This document shows positions 1-4,613 of a stretch of DNA of 5,525 bases, piece after piece. The stretch's first letter is position 1. The number at the start of each line of letters is the position of its first letter. The DNA is from an uncultured bacterium (GTDB lineage: Bacteria; Bacteroidota; Bacteroidia; Chitinophagales; CAIOSU01). A program made the translations under genes and the position numbers. Location of the stretch: assembly GCA_903861055.1 (NCBI GenBank), contig CAIOSU010000306.1, positions 1-5,525 of the forward strand, written 5' to 3'. Under the pieces are notes generated by a model, which saw only the letters and a program-made list of their open reading frames with translations, made no database searches and was not told where the DNA came from.

Positions 1-396
1 ACCGTGGTGCAAGACCGCACCATTTACGAGGATGCATTCATCTTTGCGCCCAACCTGCATGCTATGGGCCTGATGACCACCCGCGATTTTGAGAACTATA
101 CAACTCTTTTCAATACCATCAACTCGCTTATTACCCCACCCGATTTGTTGATTTACCTTCGAGGTAGTATACCTACCTTGGTAGGTCAAATACAGAAGCG
201 TGGCCGTGAGTACGAAGAAAACCTGCGGTTAGATTACTTGCGCCGCCTAAACGAGTACTACGAAAACTGGATTAGCACTTACAAAGAAGGTAAGTTGTTG
301 ATTATTGACGTTGACAATTGCAACTTTATTGACAACCAAGAGCACTTGGCTGATGTGGTAAGCCGCGTTAATGCGGAACTGTATGGCCTGTTCTGA
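1..396 (+). CDS. Deoxynucleoside kinase, C-terminal part (5' end outside window)
   Basis: This is the C-terminal 131 residues of a deoxynucleoside kinase (dNK/dCK/dGK family), a cytoplasmic salvage enzyme that phosphorylates deoxynucleosides with a nucleoside triphosphate. The frame is open from base 1, so the gene starts upstream and the P-loop and first substrate-binding part are missing. Complete bacterial members are a little over 200 residues. Visible family features are QDRTIYEDA near the start (equivalent to the E/D-R-S/T motif, whose Arg lies at the active site), the PPDLLIYLRGSIPTLVGQI strand-helix segment, and KRGREYEENL, the Arg-rich LID region that closes over the phosphates. The C-terminal GKLLIIDVDNCNF strand and the ending GLF also fit bacterial family members. 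The family call is firm. The preferred base (dA, dG or dC) cannot be told from this part. Its end overlaps the convergent glycosyltransferase gene by 29 bp. Confidence 0.93.
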   Translation, partial: TVVQDRTIYEDAFIFAPNLHAMGLMTTRDFENYTTLFNTINSLITPPDLLIYLRGSIPTLVGQIQKRGREYEENLRLDYLRRLNEYYENWISTYKEGKLLIIDVDNCNFIDNQEHLADVVSRVNAELYGLF

Positions 397-1900
397 GGGT
401 ATCGGTAAGTACAACTATTTTACACCCGCTTGTTTCCGTTAGTGTTTGCTGTGCGTACAAGCTATCGGCCCATCGTATTGCTGCTGAGGTGCAAAAACCT
501 ATAGTGTCGCCTGCTGCTATATTGCGGTAATCTGTTTGCCAATCAATGTGGTAGCCATAGTGGTCGTTCATGCTGCTTATATAGAACGATGCCACAAGGT
601 TCCCGGTGCTACCTTCATCAATTACCGTAAAGGTTTTCAAATCAGCATGGTGGTTTCGCACCTCCTGAAGTAGCATACCTACCTTTTGTTGTTGCGAATA
701 AATAAGGTGCTGCATATTTTCGGTAACCTCCTTGGCATAGCTATAGCTAAACACAGCAACAGTAATTAGGCAAAATGAAGCAAGTTGAGCTATTGCAGTA
801 AGTTTGAACTTGGATACAAGTTGCTCCCAAATAGACCATAGACCGAATGCTGCAATGATGGAGAGCCAAGGATAAACGGAGGCATCGTACCAAGGCAGTT
901 TGGTTTTCGAAACAGAAATTACCAAAAGGTGGGAAACAGTTGAGCCCAGTAGCAGCAGCATGAGGTTTCGGTACCGGCTGTTTTTTTGAACCACCAAAGC
1001 TATCAGCCCAATAGGCAGCAGCAATACCCAAGGAAAAAAGTTTATGTTGGCCAGTTCGGTCCAATAGTACATAAAAGGTGCGGCATGGCCCTGCACTACA
1101 TTCACAAATCTATCTTGTACATTGCCAAACCCCAAAAACCTAAAGTTGTAAGGGCTTACCCACCAAACAACTAGATAATTGAGGCCAAGAATAAGCCCAA
1201 ATAGGCCTGCACCTTGCCACACCGCTTTACTTTTGATAAATGCGCGCAACTGCTTCTGGTAAACCAGATACAATACCATAGCTGGTAATGGAAAAAACAC
1301 CACCAAGTTTTTGGTAAGGAAGCCAAAAGCAAAGAGTGTGGTGGTTAAGTAAATCCACTTAGGTTGCTTGGTTTCTGTAAACTGATAAAAGCTTAGCAAT
1401 GCTGCCAGTGCTAAGAATATCAATATACCTTCATGGTCGCCAGTGCGGGCTAGGTGAGGGGCAATATAGCCAGGGCTGCACACCAGCACCATAGCCGAAA
1501 GGAAACCCAAAACGGGGTTGGCAAAAAAGCGAAAAAAGTACCAAATGAGCAGCAAGCCGGTAGCCAAACAAAACAACGCAACAGGTAGGCGCAGGGCCAG
1601 CTCATTGTAACCCAACACTTTGAAAGCCAAAGCTTGAAAGTACGTACCAAACGGGGGCTTTATATTGGGGTTATCGAAACCGGCTATATAGTCACCAAAG
1701 TTTTCCAGAAAAGTACCGCTATTAGCTAGTTGGTATGCCCGCATAGCAAACATGGCCTCGTCCCAGGCATGTATAGGGTCGGTGTCGAGGTGTAGAAAAA
1801 GTGGGAAGTAGGCTATAACAGCAAACAAACCGGCAACCAACAGCAAGCGTTTGTTGCTGTACTTTATACCATCAACAGGTAATGAGGAAGCCTCGGTCAT
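368..1900 (-). CDS. Polytopic GT-C glycosyltransferase, ArnT/PMT-like (GT39 type)
   Basis: This is a 510-residue inner-membrane glycosyltransferase that probably moves a sugar from a polyprenyl-phosphate donor to a lipid, glycan or protein acceptor on the periplasmic side. Hydrophobic segments begin at about 19-37 and continue to about 385 (roughly ten to eleven helices), followed by a soluble C-terminal part of about 120 residues. GT-C features visible are the acidic Asp47-Glu48 pair in the first external loop (HAWDEAMFA), Lys81-Pro-Pro in that loop, a conserved-type Arg104 before the second helix (ELALRLPVAL), GDHEG just before a helix, and the later KTKLPWYDASVYPW segment. These match ArnT/PMT_2-type proteins in order and spacing. 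The ATG at 1900 is chosen because the next Met (residue 50) would delete the first helix. A TAnnTTTG box ends only 4 bp upstream of the ATG. The acceptor and sugar are unknown, and no neighbour points to lipid A modification, so the name arnT is not justified. Confidence 0.88.
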   Translation of the reverse strand: MTEASSLPVDGIKYSNKRLLLVAGLFAVIAYFPLFLHLDTDPIHAWDEAMFAMRAYQLANSGTFLENFGDYIAGFDNPNIKPPFGTYFQALAFKVLGYNELALRLPVALFCLATGLLLIWYFFRFFANPVLGFLSAMVLVCSPGYIAPHLARTGDHEGILIFLALAALLSFYQFTETKQPKWIYLTTTLFAFGFLTKNLVVFFPLPAMVLYLVYQKQLRAFIKSKAVWQGAGLFGLILGLNYLVVWWVSPYNFRFLGFGNVQDRFVNVVQGHAAPFMYYWTELANINFFPWVLLLPIGLIALVVQKNSRYRNLMLLLLGSTVSHLLVISVSKTKLPWYDASVYPWLSIIAAFGLWSIWEQLVSKFKLTAIAQLASFCLITVAVFSYSYAKEVTENMQHLIYSQQQKVGMLLQEVRNHHADLKTFTVIDEGSTGNLVASFYISSMNDHYGYHIDWQTDYRNIAAGDTIGFCTSAAIRWADSLYAQQTLTETSGCKIVVLTDTLRTGHTVPH

Positions 1901-1904
1901 GCGG

Positions 1905-1912
1905 CAAAAGTA
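1905..1912 (-). promoter_or_regulatory. Bacteroidetes -7 element for the glycosyltransferase gene
   Basis: On the minus strand the sequence reads TACTTTTG, a full match to the Bacteroidetes TAnnTTTG element. It ends 4 bp before the ATG, so transcription would begin at about 1901-1903 and the mRNA would have almost no leader. No TTTG -33 element is seen at the usual distance, so support rests on the -7 match and its position. Confidence 0.5.
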
Positions 1913-1960
1913 TCAATTTATCGCGGGTAATTGTTGGAATGCTTGCAATCAAGGTAGTCT

Positions 1961-1997
1961 AAAAAAACAAACCCCCACTAGTAAAACTAGCAGGGGT
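1961..1997 (-). terminator. Intrinsic terminator, minus strand
   Basis: In minus sense, ACCCCTGCTAGT and ACTAGTGGGGGT (1997-1986 and 1982-1971) form a stem of 5 + 5 pairs with a 2x2 internal mismatch and a TTT loop. It is followed at once by TTGTTTTTTT (1970-1961). This is a textbook hairpin plus U-tract. It would end the candidate small RNA and any read-through from the OB-fold gene further upstream, insulating the glycosyltransferase gene. Confidence 0.75.
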
Positions 1998-2007
1998 ATG
2001 CCTGAAA

Positions 2008-2030
2008 AATCCGACAATCCGACTTGCGAC
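2008..2030. repeat. Three tandem 7-8 bp repeats
   Basis: On the + strand AATCCGAC occurs twice in direct succession (2008-2015, 2016-2023), followed by the related TTGCGAC (2024-2030). In minus sense the motif is GTCG(G/C)A. All three copies lie in the loop of the first predicted hairpin of the candidate small RNA, so they would be exposed single-stranded motifs. Confidence 0.7.
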
Positions 2031-2043
2031 ATTCAGGGTACTG

Positions 2044-2051
2044 CAAAGATA
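2044..2051 (-). promoter_or_regulatory. Bacteroidetes -7 element for the candidate small RNA
   Basis: The minus strand reads TATCTTTG, a full TAnnTTTG match, placing a transcription start near 2041. A TTTTG lies 12 bp upstream (2068-2064), which is closer than the usual -33 spacing, so the -33 element is poor or absent. The position just before a structured stretch that ends in a terminator supports a real promoter. Confidence 0.5.
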
Positions 2052-2053
2052 AT

Positions 2054-2239
2054 TTTTTCGGTACAAAATGTTGTATTTTTTTGCCAATTGACATTTTTAT
2101 TTGATAAAAAATATCTTTTGGCTAAAAACTACCTTTTGTCTTTGTTTAATTTGCCGCCACTGGTGTGTTGCCAAAGGCTAACAAGCCAATATGCACGTCA
2201 ATTTATACATTGCAAACACTTGTGGTCAATCAACCGTGC
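2054..2239. other. AT-rich gap without a supported gene
   Basis: This stretch lies between the 3' end of the OB-fold gene and the small-RNA promoter. It is AT-rich with many T and A runs. I found no tRNA, no clear hairpin plus T-run for the OB-fold gene, and no reading frame with convincing composition. An open + frame that crosses it lacks any protein-like pattern. Confidence 0.6.
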
Positions 2240-2689
2240 TTAGCGCATCATTACACAACGGTTCATATCTACCGTCCAGCTTTCTAGCACATCTTCATAC
2301 TCGTGGCCAGTGTAAATACCTTTTATCGTAACTATTTTGCCGGTAGGCAAGGTAAGTATACCATCCATGTAGGCACTGTCAATTTGCAATCTAATGTCAT
2401 CCAATCCATATTCGCCTGCTTCAAGTAGCAAAGTAGCACCACCGGCATTGTCAGGGGTAACCACGCGCACAGGTCCACTTACTTGTATTACTTGCCCGTT
2501 GGTTTTTAAATTAAAGGCTGCGGTATCTTTTGCCAAATCAGACACTAACGTGTTTGCGGTATATTCAAAGGCAGGTTTTGTGTCAATTACATCTTGATGG
2601 GGCTTGTTAAACATGAAGTAAGCAACCCCACCGCCAACTACAGCGCCAAGCACAATAAGTATTAGGATTATTTTAAGCCAGTTTTTCAT
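2240..2689 (-). CDS. Small membrane-anchored OB-fold protein (tRNA_anti-like family)
   Basis: This is a 149-residue protein with a short N-terminal anchor (residues 5-27, LKIILILIVLGAVVGGGVAYFMF, Lys-flanked) and a soluble domain that would sit outside the inner membrane. The domain shows the pattern of the Bacteroidetes OB-fold tRNA_anti-like family. It has a helix with TANTLVSDLAKDTAAFN, a first strand GQVIQVSGPVRVV, a Gly-rich turn before TLLLEAGEY, then GKIVTIKGIYTGHEYEDV at about 117-134 and a last strand ending NRCVM. Despite the family name, binding of nucleic acid by these exported proteins is not established, and the molecular role is unknown. The start at 2689 places the Lys and the anchor correctly, and a TAnnTTTG box lies 29 bp upstream. 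It is transcribed away from the heme-lipoprotein cluster and shares its upstream region. Confidence 0.8.
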   Translation of the reverse strand: MKNWLKIILILIVLGAVVGGGVAYFMFNKPHQDVIDTKPAFEYTANTLVSDLAKDTAAFNLKTNGQVIQVSGPVRVVTPDNAGGATLLLEAGEYGLDDIRLQIDSAYMDGILTLPTGKIVTIKGIYTGHEYEDVLESWTVDMNRCVMMR

Positions 2690-2718
2690 AGGTCATGATT
2701 AGTTTAATGTTGAGCTGC

Positions 2719-2726
2719 CAAAGTTA
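2719..2726 (-). promoter_or_regulatory. Bacteroidetes -7 element for the OB-fold gene
   Basis: The minus strand reads TAACTTTG, a full TAnnTTTG match. It predicts a start of transcription near 2716 and a leader of about 27 nt before the ATG at 2689. No TTTG at -33 is visible. It is half of a 7-bp inverted repeat with the box at 2744-2751. Confidence 0.5.
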
Positions 2727-2750
2727 CGAAACAATAATTTGCATAACTTT
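2720..2750. repeat. 7-bp inverted repeat in the divergent promoter region
   Basis: AAAGTTA (2720-2726) and TAACTTT (2744-2750) are perfect inverted copies separated by 17 bp. Each copy falls on a -7-like box facing outward, so this may be two back-to-back promoters, an operator, or both. Confidence 0.5.
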
Positions 2751-2751
2751 A
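2744..2751 (+). promoter_or_regulatory. Weak -7-like element for the lipoprotein cluster
   Basis: TAACTTTA matches TAnnTTTG except for the final base. It predicts transcription from about 2755 and a leader of about 35 nt before the ATG at 2790. It is listed because it mirrors the clear box of the divergent gene, but support is weak without a -33 element. Confidence 0.3.
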
Positions 2752-2789
2752 GCATTGTACAGAAAGATTTACACACATACTGGCCCCGA

Positions 2790-3509
2790 ATGAAAAAACT
2801 GCTCCTTGTTCCGCTTGCGTTGATATTCATGTTAGGGTTGGCCCCATCTTGTAAGCATAACCCCTATATTCCAGACGGTATTTTGATAGTGGATAGTACC
2901 GACTTGACGCAGCCCTGCGACCCCAACGTGGTATATTTTATCAACCAAGTGCAGCCTATCTTGGTGTCGAATTGTGCAAAACCCGGCTGCCACGATGCAA
3001 ACACCCGCGCAGAGGATATTGACTATTCTTCTTATCAAAGTACTATTCAATCAGAAACGGTGGAACCAGGAAGGCCAAACAATAGTAAGCTGTATGAGAT
3101 AATTATCAAAACAGACCCTAATGATGTAATGCCCCCATCTGGAAACACGCCGCTAACTGCCGACCAAAAGGATCTTATTTATATGTGGATTTTGCAAGGG
3201 GCCTTGAACAACGGTTGCACAGAGACCACTTGCGATACAGCCAATCAAACCTTGAGTGCCAATGTGCAGCCTATACTGAGCACCTATTGCTATGGTTGCC
3301 ATAGCAGCACAGCTGCCAATACATCTGGCGCTGGCATCAATTTAGAGACCTATAGCAACTTGCAAACCAGTGTTGCCAATGATAAATTGATGTGTAGCAT
3401 AACACATGCGGCAACTTGCTTTGCCATGCCAAAAGGCGGCACCAAGCTACCCCAATGCCAGATTGATAAAATTCAATCGTGGGTAAATGCCGGAGCATTG
3501 AATAACTAA
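2790..3509 (+). CDS. Two-domain c-heme-type lipoprotein
   Basis: This is a 239-residue predicted lipoprotein with an N-terminal Lys-Lys, a hydrophobic stretch (4-17) and a lipobox-like LAPSC with Cys21 as the lipid site, so it is anchored in the envelope. Two cytochrome-c-like domains follow. Domain 1 (about 43-141) has VQPILVSNC then Cys62-x4-Cys67-His68, an expanded heme motif, and VMPP with Met114 as a possible sixth ligand. Domain 2 (about 148-239) has a standard Cys167-x2-Cys170-His171 and MPKGG with Met213. Each domain begins with a Cys-Asp 19 residues before the first heme Cys (43 and 148). Domain 2 has further Cys at 202, 210 and 223. An in-frame TTG 17 codons upstream is rejected because it would bury the signal peptide and lies upstream of the predicted transcription start. 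The likely role is electron transfer outside the cytoplasm. The electron partner is unknown, and heme attachment is inferred from motifs. Confidence 0.85.
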   Translation: MKKLLLVPLALIFMLGLAPSCKHNPYIPDGILIVDSTDLTQPCDPNVVYFINQVQPILVSNCAKPGCHDANTRAEDIDYSSYQSTIQSETVEPGRPNNSKLYEIIIKTDPNDVMPPSGNTPLTADQKDLIYMWILQGALNNGCTETTCDTANQTLSANVQPILSTYCYGCHSSTAANTSGAGINLETYSNLQTSVANDKLMCSITHAATCFAMPKGGTKLPQCQIDKIQSWVNAGALNN

Positions 3510-3577
3510 TTTGTGATAGAAATGTTATAGTGGTATTGCGCGGCTAAACAATTAAGTATTTATTTTGCTTAATAATA

Positions 3578-3587
3578 CTGTGCACAG
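3578..3587. repeat. Perfect 10-bp palindrome upstream of the second lipoprotein gene
   Basis: CTGTGCACAG is self-complementary and lies 32 bp before the ATG at 3620, within the 110-bp gap between the two lipoprotein genes. It could be a regulator site, but one short palindrome in a gap of this size is weak evidence. No T-run follows, so it is not a terminator. Confidence 0.3.
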
Positions 3588-3605
3588 CAGTTTTAAGGCT
3601 TTAAC

Positions 3606-3613
3606 TAATTTTA
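3606..3613 (+). promoter_or_regulatory. Possible -7-like element before the second lipoprotein gene
   Basis: TAATTTTA fits TAnnTTTG except for its last base, the same deviation as the box before the first lipoprotein gene. It ends 6 bp before the ATG at 3620, so a transcript from it would be nearly leaderless. No -33 element is seen. The alternative is read-through from the first lipoprotein gene, since no terminator is visible in the gap. Confidence 0.25.
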
Positions 3614-3619
3614 CATTAC

Positions 3620-4012
3620 ATGAAGAAGATTTTCCCATTAATAGCAATTGGCATAGTTATGGCATTAGCTCTTTCGGTTCAAACCGGATGCTATTATGAT
3701 AATGAAGAAGATTTGTACCCATTTACTGGCGTTTGCGACACTAGCAGTGTATCGTTGTCGGGCATCGTAAAACCTATTTTGCAAGGCAATTGCTACGGCT
3801 GTCATAGTGCTTCTGCCGCCGCCGCCTCAGGGGCAGGTATTAACCTTGAAGATTATGCCCCTTTAAAAGGCTGGGCCGACAACGGAAAGTTGTATTGCTC
3901 CGTAGATCATGGCAACGGATGCAGCCAAATGCCCAAAGGTGGTGGCCGATTGCAACAATGCGATATTGATAAAATTAAAGCTTGGGTTGACCGTGGCGCC
4001 CTTAACAATTAA
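3620..4012 (+). CDS. One-domain c-heme-type lipoprotein
   Basis: This is a 130-residue predicted envelope lipoprotein, with a Lys-Lys start, a hydrophobic segment to about residue 20 and VQTGC with Cys24 as the lipid site. It is followed by an acidic linker (DNEED). The single cytochrome-c-like domain (39-130) contains Cys58-x2-Cys61-His62 and MPKGG with Met104 as the probable second heme ligand. It aligns without gaps over 92 residues with domain 2 of the preceding lipoprotein, about 53 identities by eye, including CYGCHS, SGAGINLE, MPKGG, IDKI and the final GALNN. The four extra cysteines (39, 93, 101, 114) are shared at the same spacing and could form two disulfides. The pair therefore arose by duplication. 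The gene is 22 bp upstream of the YceI-like gene and probably co-transcribed with it. A small electron carrier is the likely role, and its partners are not shown by the sequence. Confidence 0.85.
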   Translation: MKKIFPLIAIGIVMALALSVQTGCYYDNEEDLYPFTGVCDTSSVSLSGIVKPILQGNCYGCHSASAAAASGAGINLEDYAPLKGWADNGKLYCSVDHGNGCSQMPKGGGRLQQCDIDKIKAWVDRGALNN

Positions 4013-4034
4013 TAAATAGTAAAATAAAACTGAA

Positions 4035-4586
4035 ATGAAAACAACAATTTTGATGCTGGCCTTAGTGGTTTCAAGCTATACTGTATTTGCCCAAAAGTAT
4101 TTTACCAAAACCGCTAGCGTGCAATTTTTTTCGGCTACACCGATGGAAAATATTGATGCCAAAACTGGCCAAACCACGAGTATTATCGATTTTAGTACCG
4201 GCGACGTAGTGTTTAAGATAAGGATTAAAACCTTTCAGTTTGAGAAGGCATTGATGCAGGAACACTTCAACGAGAAGTATTTGGAGTCGGAGAAATATCC
4301 GGAGGCTACATTTAAAGGTAAAATTGATAACTATACCACAATTAATCTCAAAAAGGACGGCGAGTATAAAGTAGCTGTTACTGGCGATTTAACCATCCAT
4401 GGCGTAACCAAAAAGTATACCACCGTTGGTGTAATTACGGTGGCTGGTAGCAAAGTATCTGTTAAAGCTAAGTTTCCGGTAAAGTTGGCCGATCACGATG
4501 TGAAAATACCTGGAGCGGTTAAAGATAATATTTCTGAAACCGTTGATGTATCAGTAAATGCCGATTATACCGAGATGGTTAAATAA
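4035..4586 (+). CDS. Secreted YceI-like family protein
   Basis: This is a 183-residue protein with a signal peptide ending VFA-Q (cleavage after Ala19, leaving an N-terminal Gln), so it acts in the periplasm or outside the cell. The rest fits the YceI-like domain, a lipocalin-like beta-barrel that in characterised members binds a polyisoprenoid or similar lipid in its core. Recognisable parts are the opening TKTASVQFFSATPMENIDAK, VVFKIRIKTFQFEKALMQEHFNEKYLESEKYPEATFKG in overlapping pieces from about 58 to 95, and VTGDLTIHGVTK at about 115-126. The domain ends with a run of strands to the C-terminus, so the length is normal. YceI-like proteins are often next to cytochromes, and here two heme lipoproteins precede and a DUF5777 barrel follows at 27 bp. 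That suggests a carrier for a quinone-like or other hydrophobic cofactor, which is an inference. The ATG gives a standard signal peptide and no other start is better. Confidence 0.88.
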   Translation: MKTTILMLALVVSSYTVFAQKYFTKTASVQFFSATPMENIDAKTGQTTSIIDFSTGDVVFKIRIKTFQFEKALMQEHFNEKYLESEKYPEATFKGKIDNYTTINLKKDGEYKVAVTGDLTIHGVTKKYTTVGVITVAGSKVSVKAKFPVKLADHDVKIPGAVKDNISETVDVSVNADYTEMVK

Positions 4587-4613
4587 GACCATAATAACCC
4601 CAAACCTTACCAC

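Larger units (their letters stand above)
1949..2032 (-). other. Possible 27-codon small ORF overlapping the candidate RNA
   Basis: An ATG at 2032 opens a frame of 27 codons ending in TGA at 1951-1949. The start begins MSQVGLSDFSG, then comes a hydrophobic stretch rich in Leu and Val (PLLVLLVGVCFF), then RLP. The start would lie only about 9 nt from the predicted transcription start, and the hydrophobic part is encoded by the terminator hairpin itself. That makes it either a very short membrane peptide or leader peptide, or a chance reading frame through an RNA structure. The second is more likely, because the stop lies beyond the predicted 3' end of the RNA. Confidence 0.2.
1961..2041 (-). 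ncRNA. Candidate small RNA or leader RNA of about 80 nt
   Basis: On the minus strand a TAnnTTTG box (2044-2051) is followed within about 80 bp by an intrinsic terminator, giving a predicted short transcript from about 2041 to about 1961. It would hold a 6-bp stem (CCTGAA at 2037-2032 pairing with TTCAGG at 2006-2001 in minus sense). The 25-nt loop carries three tandem short repeats (GTCGCAA, GTCGGATT, GTCGGATT), and the terminator hairpin follows. The unit lies 60 bp upstream of the glycosyltransferase start, which has its own promoter box, so it could be an independent sRNA or an attenuator-like leader. A 27-codon ORF (2032 down to 1949) runs through it. I do not recognise it as a named RNA family. 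Confidence 0.45.

Noticed and set aside
747..1064. A 105-codon minus-strand frame inside the glycosyltransferase gene
   Set aside because: It is fully inside a well-supported gene in another frame, is Cys- and Ser-rich in a way typical of shadow frames, and has no independent start signal.
368..1900. Naming the glycosyltransferase arnT and linking it to polymyxin resistance
   Set aside because: Only general GT-C features are visible, and none of the aminoarabinose pathway genes are nearby.
1851..2243. A 130-codon + strand open frame across the gap upstream of the glycosyltransferase
   Set aside because: It begins inside the opposite-strand gene, crosses the terminator hairpin and AT-rich spacer, and its translation has no protein-like pattern or signal. 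It is a chance frame.
2240..2689. A tRNA-binding or nucleic-acid role for the OB-fold protein
   Set aside because: The family name suggests it, but the protein has a membrane anchor placing the domain outside the cytoplasm, so no nucleic-acid role was assigned.
2739..2789. TTG start giving a 17-residue N-terminal extension of the first lipoprotein
   Set aside because: The extension would place polar residues before the Lys-Lys and hydrophobic core of a good lipoprotein signal peptide, and it lies upstream of the likely transcription start. The ATG at 2790 is better.
3551..3573. ATTAAG / CTTAAT inverted repeat after the first lipoprotein gene, considered as a terminator
   Set aside because: The stem is only 6 AT-rich pairs with an 11-nt loop and no T-run follows, so it is too weak to call.
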